From: an uncultured Ruminococcus sp.
GTDB taxonomy: Bacteria; Bacillota; Clostridia; Lachnospirales; Lachnospiraceae
Direction: 5' to 3'
Assembly (NCBI GenBank): GCA_934359255.1
Contig: CAKRLG010000002.1
Location: 124,001-188,000 of the forward strand
Length of the DNA stretch: 64,000 nt
Positions 28,129 to 38,793 of this stretch are shown here, in pieces. Positions within the stretch are counted from its first letter, which is position 1; each line of letters begins with the position of its first letter. The translations under genes were made by a program, and so were the position numbers. The notes below the pieces were generated by a model that saw only the letters and a list, made by a program, of their open reading frames with translations, was not told the DNA's origin and made no database searches.

Positions 28129-29262
28129 ATGAAAAAAGAATTGGAATTATATTTACACATTCCGTTTTGTATCCGAAAATGTGAATACTGTGATTTCCTG
28201 TCCGGACCTGCCGACGAGAAGAGCCGACGGATATATCTGGATGCCATGATGCGGGAACTTGTGGCGGTGGGATCTCAGACAAAAGGTTATGAGGTTATAT
28301 CTGTTTATATTGGCGGTGGTACACCTTCTCTTCTTCCGGGAGACTGGATGGAGGAACTGATGGGTGTGGTAGGGGACGTATATTGTCTGAAAAAAGATGC
28401 GGAGATTTCCATGGAAGCTAATCCGGGAACATTGACAGAAAGCAATCTCGCAGGATATCGCAGAGCGGGGATCAACCGGCTGAGTCTTGGCTGCCAGTCT
28501 ACAGAAGATACGGAACTGAAACTGTTGGGACGGATTCATAGCTGGGCACAGTTTCAGGAAAGTTTTCAAATGGCGAGAGAAGCGGGATTTGCCAATCTGA
28601 ATGTGGATCTGATGTCCGGTCTGCCAAAACAGAATCTGGCTTCATGGGAGAAGAGTCTGGAGGTAATCGCCGGAATGGAACCGGAGCATATCTCAGCCTA
28701 CAGCCTGATTATCGAAGAGGGAACCCCTTTTGCAGAGAAAAAGCTGGAACTTCCTGATGAGGAGGAAGAACGGCGGATGTATGAGCGGACATGGGAGGTT
28801 TTACAGTCATATGGATATCATCAGTATGAAATCTCCAATTATGCAAAAAAAGGAAAAGAGTGCCGGCACAACCTGGGATACTGGACCAGAAAAGAATACC
28901 TGGGATTTGGTGTGGGAAGTGCATCTCTGTTTCAAAATCAGCGTTTTACCAATCTGAGAGACCGGAGGGGGTATGTGGCATTCAACGGGAATCCGGAATC
29001 GATCCGACAGGATCGGGAAACACTGACAGTAGAGGAGCAGATGGAAGAAACCATGATTCTGGGACTGCGGCTGCTTTGTGGTGTATCACGGAACGAATTC
29101 AGGAAAAATTTCGGAAGATCTGTGGAAGAAGTATACGGACCGGTGCTGGAAAAATACAGCAGCATGGGATTGTTGAAAATGGAAAGAGACAGGATTGCTC
29201 TGACGAGAGCCGGAATCAGTGTCAGCAATCCGATCATGGCAGATTTTCTGCTGGATAAATAA
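28129..29262 (+). CDS. hemW: HemW, radical SAM heme chaperone
   Basis: 377 residues. Cys14, Cys18 and Cys21 (FCIRKCEYCDF) bind the 4Fe-4S cluster; YIGGGTPSLL and the C-terminal HemN domain follow. Genes of this kind downstream of lepA are HemW (once called HemN or YggW), which carries heme, rather than coproporphyrinogen oxidase. ATG 28129 after GAGGAAGAG is chosen over TTG 28114. Confidence 0.9.
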   Translation: MKKELELYLHIPFCIRKCEYCDFLSGPADEKSRRIYLDAMMRELVAVGSQTKGYEVISVYIGGGTPSLLPGDWMEELMGVVGDVYCLKKDAEISMEANPGTLTESNLAGYRRAGINRLSLGCQSTEDTELKLLGRIHSWAQFQESFQMAREAGFANLNVDLMSGLPKQNLASWEKSLEVIAGMEPEHISAYSLIIEEGTPFAEKKLELPDEEEERRMYERTWEVLQSYGYHQYEISNYAKKGKECRHNLGYWTRKEYLGFGVGSASLFQNQRFTNLRDRRGYVAFNGNPESIRQDRETLTVEEQMEETMILGLRLLCGVSRNEFRKNFGRSVEEVYGPVLEKYSSMGLLKMERDRIALTRAGISVSNPIMADFLLDK

Positions 29263-29287
29263 AGAGGCGGAAAATAAAAACGGCAGA

Positions 29288-29335
29288 TTGACAGAGAATA
29301 AAAAATAGCGTACAATTAAAGGAGAACATCTGTTC
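29288..29335 (+). promoter_or_regulatory. uvrA promoter with LexA (SOS) box
   Basis: TTGACA (29288-29293) and TACAAT (29311-29316) are 17 bases apart. Directly downstream, 29324-29335 reads GAACATCTGTTC, matching the Gram-positive LexA consensus GAAC-N4-GTTC. A site here would block transcription until DNA damage. Confidence 0.8.
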
Positions 29336-29471
29336 TTATACGTGCGAAGAAACCACAGAAAATGTGTGAATCAGGTTAAAAGGAACAGAATGTAAAGGAG
29401 CCAGACTGCTCCCGGAATCTACAGTTGCAGGATTGCGCGGAGCACATGGAAAACAGAAGGAGAAAAATACA

Positions 29472-32309
29472 ATGGCAGTGCGTAAGACCGGAAAACAATA
29501 TATAAAGATTCGTGGAGCCAATGAAAATAATCTGAAAAATCTGGATGTGGATATTCCGAGAGATGAATTTGTTGTCCTGACAGGACTGTCCGGATCCGGA
29601 AAAAGTTCACTGGCTTTTGATACCATCTATGCAGAAGGACAGCGGCGATATATGGAAAGTCTTTCTTCCTATGCCCGTCAGTTTCTGGGGCAGATGGAAA
29701 AACCGAACGTGGAGAGTATCGAGGGACTTTCACCGGCAATTTCTATTGATCAGAAGTCTACAAACAGGAACCCTCGTTCTACGGTGGGAACGGTGACGGA
29801 GATCTACGATTACTTTCGTCTGCTGTATGCGAGAATCGGTATCCCGCATTGTCCGAAGTGTGGAAAGGTTATCGCAAAACAGTCGGTGGATCAGATGGTG
29901 GATCAGATCATGGAGTTGCCGGAACGTACCAGGATCCAGCTGCTGGCACCGGTTGTGCGAGGAAGAAAAGGACGCCACGAAAAGGTACTGGATCAGGCAA
30001 AGCGAAGCGGTTATGTACGGGTGCAGATCGATGGCAATATGTACGAACTGTCTGAAGAGATAAAACTGGATAAAAATATCAAACATACGATTGCTGTCGT
30101 GGTGGACAGGCTTGCAGTAAAACCGGGGATAGAAAAGCGACTGACGGATTCTGTTGAGAGTGTGCTGGCACTGGCGGACGGACTGCTGGTGGTAGATACG
30201 ATGGATGGAAACTATCTGAACTTCAGCCAGAGTTTTTCCTGTCCGGACTGCGGCATCAGCATTGATGAGATTGAGCCGCGAAGTTTTTCTTTTAACAATC
30301 CCTTCGGAGCCTGCCCGGAGTGTCTGGGACTGGGATATAAGATGGAGTTTGATGAGCGGCTGATGATTCCGGATCCGTCGTTATCCATAGAGGAAGGTGC
30401 GATCGCAGTACTCGGCTGGCAGTCCTGTGCAACAAAGGGAAGCTTTACCAGAGCGATTCTGGACGCGTTGTGTAAAGAATATCATTTTGATCTGTCCACG
30501 CCGTTTCAGGATTATCCGAAGGAGATACACGATATTCTGATTCATGGAACCAATGGTCATGAAGTAAAAGTATACTATAAAGGCCAGCGCGGAGAGGGTG
30601 TGTACGATGTCGCTTTTGAGGGACTGATAAAAAATGTGGAGCGAAGATACCGGGAGACCGGTTCGGAAAGTTCCAAACAGGAATACGAGACTTTTATGCA
30701 GATCACTCCGTGCCGTGCCTGTAAAGGACAGCGTCTGAAACCGGAGGCACTGGCGGTGACAGTCGGAGAAAAAAATATTTCTCAGATCACAGAGATGTCT
30801 GTCGAGAATCTGAATCGGTTTATGCAGGAACTGGAACTTTCGAAGACCCAGAAAATGATCGGAGAACAGGTATTAAAAGAAATTCGTGCCCGCCTTGGCT
30901 TCCTGGTAGATGTAGGACTGGATTATCTGACACTGGCGCGTGCGACAGGAACACTTTCAGGTGGAGAAGCACAGAGAATCCGTCTTGCCACACAGATCGG
31001 TTCCGGACTGGTGGGTGTAGCCTATATTCTGGATGAGCCGAGTATCGGACTGCATCAGAGAGATAACGATAAACTGTTAAAGACATTGTGTCATCTGCGG
31101 GATCTCGGTAATACATTGATCGTGGTGGAACATGACGAAGATACCATGCGTGCGGCGGATTGTATCGTGGATATCGGACCGGGAGCGGGGGAACACGGTG
31201 GACAACTGGTGGGAATCGGCACGGCAGAAGAACTGATGAAGAATGAAAATTCTATTACAGGAGCTTATCTGAGTGGAAAGATTAAGATTCCGGTACCGGC
31301 CGAGCGGAAAAAACCAACCGGATGGCTGACTGTAAAAGGGGCAAAACAAAATAATCTGAAAAACATCGATGTGAAGTTTCCGCTTGGTGTTTTTACCTGC
31401 GTGACCGGAGTATCCGGATCAGGAAAAAGTTCTCTGGTCAATGAGATCCTGTATAAGAGCCTGGCAAAGAAACTGAACCGTGCAAGAACGATTCCGGGAG
31501 AACATAAAGAGATTCTCGGCATGGAACAGCTGGATAAGGTTATTAATATTGACCAGTCACCAATCGGAAGAACGCCCCGATCCAATCCGGCTACGTATAC
31601 CGGTGTTTTTGACCAGATCAGAGATCTGTTTGCGGCTACTGCAGATGCGAAAGCCAGAGGTTATAAAAAAGGGAGATTCAGTTTTAATGTAAAAGGCGGA
31701 CGGTGTGAGGCGTGCAGTGGTGACGGTATCATCAAGATTGAGATGCACTTTTTACCGGATGTCTATGTTCCGTGTGAAGTCTGCCAGGGAAAACGTTATA
31801 ACCGTGAAACCCTGGAAGTGAAATATAAAGGAAAAAGCATCTATGATGTGCTGAATATGACGGTGGAAGAAGCTGTGAAGTTCTTTGAAAATGTTCCGTC
31901 CATCCGAAGAAAGATCGAGACGCTCTATGATGTGGGACTCTCTTATATTCGTCTTGGACAGCCATCCACGACACTTTCCGGCGGAGAAGCGCAGCGAGTG
32001 AAGCTGGCCACGGAGTTATCGAGACGAAGTACCGGAAAGACGATCTACATTCTGGATGAGCCGACTACCGGACTGCATTTTGCAGATGTACACAAGCTGA
32101 TAGAGATTCTGCAGCGTCTGTCAGAAGGTGGCAATACGGTTGTGGTTATCGAACATAACCTGGATGTAATCAAAACAGCAGATTATATTATTGATATCGG
32201 GCCGGAAGGCGGAGACCGGGGAGGTACGGTGATTGCCAAGGGAACACCGGAAGAAATAGCAAAAAGTCCGATCTCGTATACCGGAAAGTATGTCGAAAAA
32301 TACCTCTAA
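29472..32309 (+). CDS. uvrA: UvrABC excinuclease subunit A
   Basis: 945 residues, full length. First ABC module with Walker [10 protein letters not shown] (38-46), two zinc modules (CPKCGK and the [16 protein letters not shown] segments), signature [12 protein letters not shown] and [12 protein letters not shown], second Walker [10 protein letters not shown]. It scans DNA for lesions with UvrB. ATG 29472 follows AGAAGGAG; the 156-base leader begins at an SOS-type promoter. uvrB and uvrC are not in the window. Confidence 0.97.
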   Translation: MAVRKTGKQYIKIRGANENNLKNLDVDIPRDEFVVLTGLSGSGKSSLAFDTIYAEGQRRYMESLSSYARQFLGQMEKPNVESIEGLSPAISIDQKSTNRNPRSTVGTVTEIYDYFRLLYARIGIPHCPKCGKVIAKQSVDQMVDQIMELPERTRIQLLAPVVRGRKGRHEKVLDQAKRSGYVRVQIDGNMYELSEEIKLDKNIKHTIAVVVDRLAVKPGIEKRLTDSVESVLALADGLLVVDTMDGNYLNFSQSFSCPDCGISIDEIEPRSFSFNNPFGACPECLGLGYKMEFDERLMIPDPSLSIEEGAIAVLGWQSCATKGSFTRAILDALCKEYHFDLSTPFQDYPKEIHDILIHGTNGHEVKVYYKGQRGEGVYDVAFEGLIKNVERRYRETGSESSKQEYETFMQITPCRACKGQRLKPEALAVTVGEKNISQITEMSVENLNRFMQELELSKTQKMIGEQVLKEIRARLGFLVDVGLDYLTLARATGTLSGGEAQRIRLATQIGSGLVGVAYILDEPSIGLHQRDNDKLLKTLCHLRDLGNTLIVVEHDEDTMRAADCIVDIGPGAGEHGGQLVGIGTAEELMKNENSITGAYLSGKIKIPVPAERKKPTGWLTVKGAKQNNLKNIDVKFPLGVFTCVTGVSGSGKSSLVNEILYKSLAKKLNRARTIPGEHKEILGMEQLDKVINIDQSPIGRTPRSNPATYTGVFDQIRDLFAATADAKARGYKKGRFSFNVKGGRCEACSGDGIIKIEMHFLPDVYVPCEVCQGKRYNRETLEVKYKGKSIYDVLNMTVEEAVKFFENVPSIRRKIETLYDVGLSYIRLGQPSTTLSGGEAQRVKLATELSRRSTGKTIYILDEPTTGLHFADVHKLIEILQRLSEGGNTVVVIEHNLDVIKTADYIIDIGPEGGDRGGTVIAKGTPEEIAKSPISYTGKYVEKYL

Positions 32310-32316
32310 AAAAAAC

Positions 32317-32345
32317 TTTTCATTTCAATAGGAATTGATTATAAT
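32317..32345 (+). promoter_or_regulatory. Promoter for mreB
   Basis: TTTTCA (32317-32322), 17-base spacer, TATAAT (32340-32345), beginning 8 bases after the uvrA stop. Confidence 0.5.
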
Positions 32346-32434
32346 AAACTGAAAGCCTGTTACAGAGAACGAAGGGAGCGGTCGTGCAGGATTCGCTTTG
32401 GGAGAACAGGCAGTGTACAGGAAAGGGGATTATT

Positions 32435-33424
32435 ATGGCAGCAGCAGATATTGGAATTGATCTGGGTACTTCAAATATTCTGGTTTATACAAAAGGAAAA
32501 GGAATCGTCTTAAAAGAGCCTTCCGTAGTAGCGTATGATAAGGATGCAGACAAGGTCAAAGCCATCGGGGAGGAAGCCCGTCAGATGATCGGAAGAACAC
32601 CGGGGAATATCATGGCAATCCGTCCGCTGCGGCAGGGTGTGATTTCCGATTATACGATCACGGAGAAAATGTTGAAACATTTTATACAAAAAGCAATGGG
32701 AAGAAAGGCGTTTCGAAAGCCAAGAATCAGTATCTGTGTACCAAGCGGCGTGACAGAAGTGGAACGTAAGGCTGTGGAAGAAGCTACTTACCAGGCGGGA
32801 GCGAGAGAAGTATATATCATCGAGGAACCCATTGCTGCAGCAATCGGTTCCGGTATAGATATTACCAAGCCCTTTGGTAATATGGTTGTGGATATCGGGG
32901 GCGGAACCACAGATATTGCGGTAATTTCCCTTGGGGGCGTGGTAGTTTCCGCATCTATCAAGGTAGCGGGCAATGATTTTGACGAAGCAATCATCCGCCA
33001 TGTCCGAAAAGCACACAATCTGTTTATCGGAGAACAGACTGCAGAAGCCATAAAGATGAAGATCGGAACAGTGTGTAAGCGGCCACAGGCAGAGACGATG
33101 GAAGTGAAGGGAAGAAATGTGATTACCGGTCTTCCGAAGACGGTCACCGTTACATCGGAGGAGGTACGGGAGGCATTGCAGGAGTGCACCACAAAAATTG
33201 TGGAAGCAGTGCACAGTGTACTGGAGAAGACGCCACCGGAACTGGCTGCAGATATTGTGGATCGGGGAATTGTCCTGACCGGAGGCGGAGCACTTCTGGA
33301 TGGATTTGAAGAGGTGATCAGCCAGAGAACAGGAATCAACACCATGACAGCAGAGAATCCGGCGTGTGTGGTAGCTGAAGGAACCGGACGGTATGCGGAA
33401 GTAATGGAAGAGTTAGGAAAATAA
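32435..33424 (+). CDS. mreB: MreB/Mbl-type rod-shape actin homologue
   Basis: 329 residues starting AAADIGIDLGTSNILVYTKG, with the phosphate loops VVDIGGGTTDIAVISLGG and GIVLTGGGALLDG. It polymerises under the membrane and guides wall synthesis. ATG 32435 after GAAAGGGGA; the frame is open 17 codons earlier. It stands apart from mreC/mreD, as Mbl/MreBH paralogues do, so it may be a paralogue rather than the main MreB. Confidence 0.92.
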   Translation: MAAADIGIDLGTSNILVYTKGKGIVLKEPSVVAYDKDADKVKAIGEEARQMIGRTPGNIMAIRPLRQGVISDYTITEKMLKHFIQKAMGRKAFRKPRISICVPSGVTEVERKAVEEATYQAGAREVYIIEEPIAAAIGSGIDITKPFGNMVVDIGGGTTDIAVISLGGVVVSASIKVAGNDFDEAIIRHVRKAHNLFIGEQTAEAIKMKIGTVCKRPQAETMEVKGRNVITGLPKTVTVTSEEVREALQECTTKIVEAVHSVLEKTPPELAADIVDRGIVLTGGGALLDGFEEVISQRTGINTMTAENPACVVAEGTGRYAEVMEELGK

Positions 33425-33427
33425 AGC

Positions 33428-35689
33428 ATGTCACAGGATACAATCGAAGGGTATGTGGATCATATCATATTTCGAAATGAAGATAATGGATATACAGTGT
33501 TGAATCTGATTGTGAAAGGATCGGAAGTGACCTGTGTGGGGACATTTGAATATGTAGGCGAGGGGGAACTTCTTGAACTTCATGGTCTCTATGTGGAGCA
33601 TGCCACATATGGACAGCAGTTTAAGATGGAGTCTTATGAGACGAAGCTTCCGGAAGATTCCATCGCTATGGAACGATATCTCGGCTCCGGCGCTATCAAA
33701 GGCGTGGGAGCCGCTTTGGCTGCAAGAATTGTGCGAAAGTTTAAAGATGATACTTTGCGGATCATTGATGAGGAACCGGAGCGTCTTGCAGAAGTAAAGG
33801 GAATCAGTGAAAAAAAGGCCAGAGAGATCGCAGAGCAGGTGGCAGAAAAATCAGAGATGCGAAGTGCAATGATGTTTCTGCAACAATATGGTATTTCCGT
33901 CAGTCTCGGTGTGAAGATCTATGGAAAATATGGTTCCCGTGTCTATACGGTATTGAAAGAAAATCCATATCAGCTGGCAGAAGATATCCAGGGAATCGGT
34001 TTCCGGATAGCAGATGAGATTGCCGGAAGAATCGGGATACATACCGATTCCGATTATCGGATCAGAAGTGGTCTGTTTTATACTCTGACGCTGGCGGCTC
34101 AGGACGGACATGTTTATCTTCCGGAACGGATACTTCTGGCAAAAGCTTCGGAACTTCTTGGAGTGGAGCCACAGCATATGGAAAAACATATTATGGATCT
34201 TGCCATTGAGCGGAAAGTGGTAATAAAAGAAATTCCGGTGGAAGGTGCAGTTCGTGAAAATGGAGAAGTGGAGACGGAACGGATCGTTTATGGCAGCCAG
34301 TACTATTATCTGGAACTGGATACGGCGCGACGGTTGTGCGAACTGAATATTCAATCAGAAGAAAATGAAGAAACGATTCGGAAACGGCTGGCAAATATTG
34401 AGAAGAAAAATGAGCTGGAACTGGATGAACTGCAGAGAGAAGCAGTGGTTGAGGCAGTAAAAAATGGTCTTCTGATCATCACCGGAGGTCCCGGTACCGG
34501 AAAAACCACGACGATCAATGCCATTATTCAGTATTTTGAGATGGAAGGCATGGATATTTTCCTTGCGGCACCTACGGGAAGAGCAGCAAAACGAATGACG
34601 GAGACAACCGGTTATCAGGCATCTACGATTCACCGGCTTCTGGAACTGTCGGGAATGATGGACGATTCGTCTGCGGCAGTACATTTTGAACGAAACGAGG
34701 AGAATCCGCTGGAGGCAGATGTGATCATTATCGACGAGATGTCGATGGTGGACATTTCCCTGATGCATGCGTTGCTTCGTGCCGTACAGGTGGGAACCAG
34801 GCTGATTCTTGTGGGGGATGTCAATCAGCTGCCGAGTGTGGGACCGGGAAGGGTTTTAAAAGATGTGATCGATTCCCGGTGCTTCAGGGTAGTGAAACTG
34901 AATAAGATTTTCCGACAGGCAACGGAGAGCGATATCGTCATGAATGCTCATAAGATCAATCGTGGAGAAGCCGTAAAAATTGATAATAAAAGCAAAGATT
35001 TTTTCTTTTTGAAGAGGTATGATGCCGATGTGATCGTGGCCGGTATCGTATATCTGGTACAGAAAAAACTGCCACCATATGTGAAAGCAAAACCGCTGGA
35101 TATCCAGGTTCTCACACCGATGCGGAAAGGGCTTCTCGGCGTGGAAAGATTAAACGAGGTTCTGCAAAAATATCTGAATCCACCGGATGCGAAAAAGAAA
35201 GAAAAAGAAACCGGAAAAGGACTGTTTCGAGAGGGCGATAAAGTCATGCAGATCCGGAATAATTACCAGCTGGAGTGGGAGATCCGTGGAAAATACGGTA
35301 TCGCTGTGGAAAAAGGAGTCGGTGTTTTCAATGGTGATATGGGTATCATAGAAGAAATCAATACCTTTGCAGAAACATTGACGGTTGTTTTTGAAGAAAA
35401 CAGGTATGTGGAATATTCTTTTAAACAGCTGGACGAACTGGAACTTGCTTATGCAGTCACAATACATAAATCTCAGGGAAGTGAATATCCGGCGGTGATC
35501 CTGCCACTTCTAGGGGGACCAAGGATGCTGATGAGCAGAAATCTTCTGTATACTGCCGTTACAAGGGCTCGTACCTGCGTGACGATCCTGGGAAGTGAAG
35601 TGACTTTTGAAGAGATGATCCGAAACAAACAGGAAAAGGAACGGTACACCAGCCTGCGTCAGCGGATTGAGGAAATGAATGAACAGTAA
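33428..35689 (+). CDS. recD2: RecD2 superfamily 1 DNA helicase
   Basis: 753 residues: N-terminal OB-like and helix-hairpin-helix region (GSGAIKGVGAALAARIVRKF near 82-100, VKGISEKKAREIAEQ), then the helicase core with Walker A GGPGTGKTTT (about 353-362), DEMSMVD, GDVNQLPSVGPG and C-terminal YAVTIHKSQGSEYP. A 5'-3' helicase for DNA repair independent of RecBC. It begins 3 bases after the mreB stop. Confidence 0.95.
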   Translation: MSQDTIEGYVDHIIFRNEDNGYTVLNLIVKGSEVTCVGTFEYVGEGELLELHGLYVEHATYGQQFKMESYETKLPEDSIAMERYLGSGAIKGVGAALAARIVRKFKDDTLRIIDEEPERLAEVKGISEKKAREIAEQVAEKSEMRSAMMFLQQYGISVSLGVKIYGKYGSRVYTVLKENPYQLAEDIQGIGFRIADEIAGRIGIHTDSDYRIRSGLFYTLTLAAQDGHVYLPERILLAKASELLGVEPQHMEKHIMDLAIERKVVIKEIPVEGAVRENGEVETERIVYGSQYYYLELDTARRLCELNIQSEENEETIRKRLANIEKKNELELDELQREAVVEAVKNGLLIITGGPGTGKTTTINAIIQYFEMEGMDIFLAAPTGRAAKRMTETTGYQASTIHRLLELSGMMDDSSAAVHFERNEENPLEADVIIIDEMSMVDISLMHALLRAVQVGTRLILVGDVNQLPSVGPGRVLKDVIDSRCFRVVKLNKIFRQATESDIVMNAHKINRGEAVKIDNKSKDFFFLKRYDADVIVAGIVYLVQKKLPPYVKAKPLDIQVLTPMRKGLLGVERLNEVLQKYLNPPDAKKKEKETGKGLFREGDKVMQIRNNYQLEWEIRGKYGIAVEKGVGVFNGDMGIIEEINTFAETLTVVFEENRYVEYSFKQLDELELAYAVTIHKSQGSEYPAVILPLLGGPRMLMSRNLLYTAVTRARTCVTILGSEVTFEEMIRNKQEKERYTSLRQRIEEMNEQ

Positions 35690-36392
35690 AAAAATATTGG
35701 ACTGGCTGTATCCGAGGCGGTGTGCATTCTGTGATGAGGTGCTGGCAAGCAAGGAAAAATACCTGTGTCACAGCTGCCAGCGCAGGATGCCAAAACCGAT
35801 CGGGGAGCCAAATTGTAAAAAATGCGGGAAACCGCTGCTTCATGAAGAAGAGGAATATTGTTATGACTGCAACCGGCAGGAGCCAACATTTACCCGGGCA
35901 AAGGGATTGTTTCTTTATGAAGATCCACTGAAAGAATCTCTGATGGGATTGAAATTCAGAGAACGGAAAGAATACGGCATTTTTCTCGGGAGACTGATGG
36001 GACTATACGGAGCGGATTTTATCCGACAAGTACAACCACAGGTGATCTTTCCGGTTCCCATTCACAGAAAAAAGAAAAGTGTGCGAGGTTATAATCAGGC
36101 AGAAGTCCTTGCACGGGAAATCAGCAGAGGGTTTTCCATACCCCTTCGTACCGATCTGGTACTGCGGAAAAAATCCACAAAAGCACAGAAAGAGTTAAGC
36201 AGAAAAGAGAGAAAAAAGAATATGGAACGGGCATTTGTTGTAAAAAAAGAGGCAGGAATGTATCGGGATATTCTTCTTGTAGATGACATTTACACTACAG
36301 GAAGTACAGCAAACGCAATTGCCGGAAAATTGAAGGCAGTTGGGGTGAAAAATGTGTATGTTCTGACGTTGTGTATCGGTAAAGGAATTTAA
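35679..36392 (+). CDS. comFC: ComFC-type phosphoribosyltransferase-like protein
   Basis: 237 residues. Three pairs of CxxC form an N-terminal zinc region (RCAFCDE, CHSC, CKKCGK, CYDC), and the C-terminal phosphoribosyltransferase fold carries ILLVDDIYTTGSTANA. ComFC/GntX proteins are needed for DNA uptake in competent bacteria. It overlaps recD2 by 11 bases, with GAGG six bases before ATG 35679. Confidence 0.88.
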   Translation: MNSKKILDWLYPRRCAFCDEVLASKEKYLCHSCQRRMPKPIGEPNCKKCGKPLLHEEEEYCYDCNRQEPTFTRAKGLFLYEDPLKESLMGLKFRERKEYGIFLGRLMGLYGADFIRQVQPQVIFPVPIHRKKKSVRGYNQAEVLAREISRGFSIPLRTDLVLRKKSTKAQKELSRKERKKNMERAFVVKKEAGMYRDILLVDDIYTTGSTANAIAGKLKAVGVKNVYVLTLCIGKGI

Positions 36393-36511
36393 AAAGTCCC
36401 TTTTAATGCAAGGAAAGATATGGTAAAATAAACTATGTATGATTTTGCAAATAAGGCATAGAAAAGAATCAGCGATAACGAAAAACAGTTGAAACGGGCA
36501 GGTGAGGATAC

Positions 36512-36907
36512 ATGCTGAAGGAAGAAAAGATTCGTTTGATGACGAAGCTGGCAAGATATGAAAGCGGAGAAGGAAAAGAAGAACTGCGGATTGCCCGGTA
36601 TTATCGCAGTGATTATATCGGTCTGGCACTGTTTCGCAATTTTTTCCTGGCAAGTATCGGATATCTGGTGATTCTGGTACTTGTGGGAACTTATTTTGCA
36701 GAATTTCTTGCTGAGCATCTACATACGTTGAATGTAACCTGGATCGGTATGATGATCGTCGGCGGTTATCTGGTGACGATTGGTGTGTATTCGGTGGTTA
36801 CGTACACGCTGCATACGATCCGGTACGGAAGAGCCAAAAAAGGAGCTGCTGCTTATGAACGGAGGCTCAGGGAACTGGAAGCACTATATGAAGAGGAAGA
36901 AGGATAA
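36512..36907 (+). CDS. Two-helix membrane protein of unknown function
   Basis: 131 residues. A charged N-terminal segment of about 35 residues (RLMTKLARYESGEGKEELRI), two membrane helices (about 45-68 and 75-98) and a charged C-terminal helix ending in ELEALYEEEEG. I recognise no family. It is 17 bases before the next membrane protein gene and in line with cdaA, so all of these are probably one transcript. A TAAAAT box near 36423 may be its promoter. Confidence 0.75.
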   Translation: MLKEEKIRLMTKLARYESGEGKEELRIARYYRSDYIGLALFRNFFLASIGYLVILVLVGTYFAEFLAEHLHTLNVTWIGMMIVGGYLVTIGVYSVVTYTLHTIRYGRAKKGAAAYERRLRELEALYEEEEG

Positions 36908-36923
36908 ACAGGAGGACAGCAGG

Positions 36924-37889
36924 ATGGAAAATGCTTTGCTGGAATTGAAAGAAAAACTGAAAATGTTATATGCCAGCTATGGAAGTTATCTGCTGGTGCT
37001 GTTTAAGTTTCTCCTGGCATTTCTTGTATTTGAAGAAATCAACGGGTTGCTGCCATATGTGGAAGCACTCGATCAGATTTTTGTGGTGTTACTTGCTTCA
37101 TTGATCTGTTCTATCATGCCATGGAATCTGATGGTGTTTTTGGGAATGGGACTGATCGTTGGTCAGTGTTATGGTATTGGCATAGAGATTGCAGGATTTG
37201 CACTGGCACTGATCCTGATTATGGTAATTCTGTATCTGCGCTTCACACCCCAGGATGCGCTGGTATTACTTTTGACACCGGTAGCGTTTTCTTTTGGTGT
37301 GCCGTGCCTGATCCCCATCGGTTATGGTCTGACAAGAACACCTTCGTCTGCGATAAGTGCAGGTATGGGTGTGGTTTTATATTATTTTATGGAGCTTGTT
37401 TCAGACAATGCTTCGGTTCTGACCGGGGCAGACAAAGAAGGAAAGATACAGAATCTGCAGTTCCTTTCGGACGGGCTGATGAAAAATCAGGAGATGATGG
37501 TTACGATTATTGCGTTTGTTACTGTTCTGGTGATCGTCTATGTGGTACGCAGACTGGAAGTGGAATATGCCTGGCATATTGCTGTTTTTGGAGGCGGTAT
37601 TGCATATATGATCATTATGGCTGCCGGAGGAATTTTTCTTGAGGCAACGATTCCGGTGATACCACTGGTGGCAGGAACGATGGTCAGCGTGTTTGTCGGG
37701 GAAATCTTGGAATTCTTTTTCTTCCATGTGGATTATAAGCGGACAGAACGTCTGCAGTTTGAAGATGATGAATATTACTATTATGTGAAAGCAGTACCAA
37801 AGATCAAAGGTATGAAAAAAAACAGTGGACGGAAACCGGAAGAAGTACCGATGGATTCCACTGTTATAAGAAACCGGGAAAGGGAGTGA
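36924..37889 (+). CDS. Polytopic membrane protein upstream of cdaA, unknown function
   Basis: 321 residues with about eight membrane segments (from FKFLLAFLVFEEIN to GGIFLEATIPVIPLVAGTMV) and a cytosolic tail of about 55 residues that contains the acidic/aromatic run LQFEDDEYYYYVKAVPKI. No enzyme motif is visible and I do not recognise the family. ATG 36924 follows GGAGGACAG; the gene ends 4 bases before cdaA, which suggests a role tied to the cyclase or to osmotic or wall control. Confidence 0.8.
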   Translation: MENALLELKEKLKMLYASYGSYLLVLFKFLLAFLVFEEINGLLPYVEALDQIFVVLLASLICSIMPWNLMVFLGMGLIVGQCYGIGIEIAGFALALILIMVILYLRFTPQDALVLLLTPVAFSFGVPCLIPIGYGLTRTPSSAISAGMGVVLYYFMELVSDNASVLTGADKEGKIQNLQFLSDGLMKNQEMMVTIIAFVTVLVIVYVVRRLEVEYAWHIAVFGGGIAYMIIMAAGGIFLEATIPVIPLVAGTMVSVFVGEILEFFFFHVDYKRTERLQFEDDEYYYYVKAVPKIKGMKKNSGRKPEEVPMDSTVIRNRERE

Positions 37890-37893
37890 ATCA

Positions 37894-38793
37894 GTGGGAA
37901 ATGTTATAGAATTTATCAAATATCATCTGCGTATGACAAAGTTTTCACTGCCGTCTTCTATCAGAATTATTGATATTGTACAGATTCTGCTGATTGCGAT
38001 TTTTGTATATTACCTGATGGTATGGATCAAGAATACCAGAGCGTATACGCTGTTAAAGGGTATTCTGATTGTCAGTATTTTTCTGATTATTGCAGCTATT
38101 TTACGAATGGATACGATCTTATGGATCTGTCAACAGCTGAGCGTGGTAGCAATCACCGGTGTGCTGATCATTTTTCAGCCGGAGCTTCGCCGTGCACTGG
38201 AGCAGCTGGGAGAAAAAAAGATGTTGTCAAATCTGATCCCTTTTGACAGCGGCAAGCAGATGGATGAGCGTATCACGGATCGGACAATCGGCGAACTGAT
38301 CCATGCAGCATATGCAATGGGGGAAGTAAAGACCGGTGCGCTGATCGTTGTGGAACAGAACATTATTCTTCAGGAGTATGAGAAGACCGGAATCGCCATG
38401 GATTCGCTGATCAGCAGCCAGCTGCTGATTAATATTTTCGAACACAATACACCGCTTCATGACGGAGCTGTGATTGTGAGAAATAACCGGATCGTATCGG
38501 CAACCTGCTATCTGCCCCTGTCAGATAATCTGGAACTGAATAAAAGTCTGGGAACCCGTCACCGTGCCGGTGTGGGAATCAGTGAAGTCAGTGATGCACT
38601 GACGATTATTGTTTCTGAAGAGACCGGAAAGGTTTCTTATACGTACGGCGGTAAGATTGTCATCGGTGTGACACCGGGAGCACTCAGAGAGCGCCTGAAC
38701 AGTATGAAGACACGTAAAGACCATAAAGAAACAACAGGTCTTGCCAGAATATGGAAAGGACGGGCAAAACATGAAGAAAAAACTGGCAAATAA
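37894..38793 (+). CDS. cdaA: Membrane diadenylate cyclase
   Basis: 299 residues, three N-terminal membrane helices (about 25-95), then a DAC domain with the catalytic DGA (about 190-192, in LHDGAVIVR) and RHR (about 222-224, in LGTRHRAG). It makes c-di-AMP from two ATP; this nucleotide controls potassium and osmolyte transport. The start is GTG 37894 after GGGAGTG. It overlaps cdaR by 23 bases. glmM, the usual third gene of this operon, is not next in line. Confidence 0.96.
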   Translation: MGNVIEFIKYHLRMTKFSLPSSIRIIDIVQILLIAIFVYYLMVWIKNTRAYTLLKGILIVSIFLIIAAILRMDTILWICQQLSVVAITGVLIIFQPELRRALEQLGEKKMLSNLIPFDSGKQMDERITDRTIGELIHAAYAMGEVKTGALIVVEQNIILQEYEKTGIAMDSLISSQLLINIFEHNTPLHDGAVIVRNNRIVSATCYLPLSDNLELNKSLGTRHRAGVGISEVSDALTIIVSEETGKVSYTYGGKIVIGVTPGALRERLNSMKTRKDHKETTGLARIWKGRAKHEEKTGK

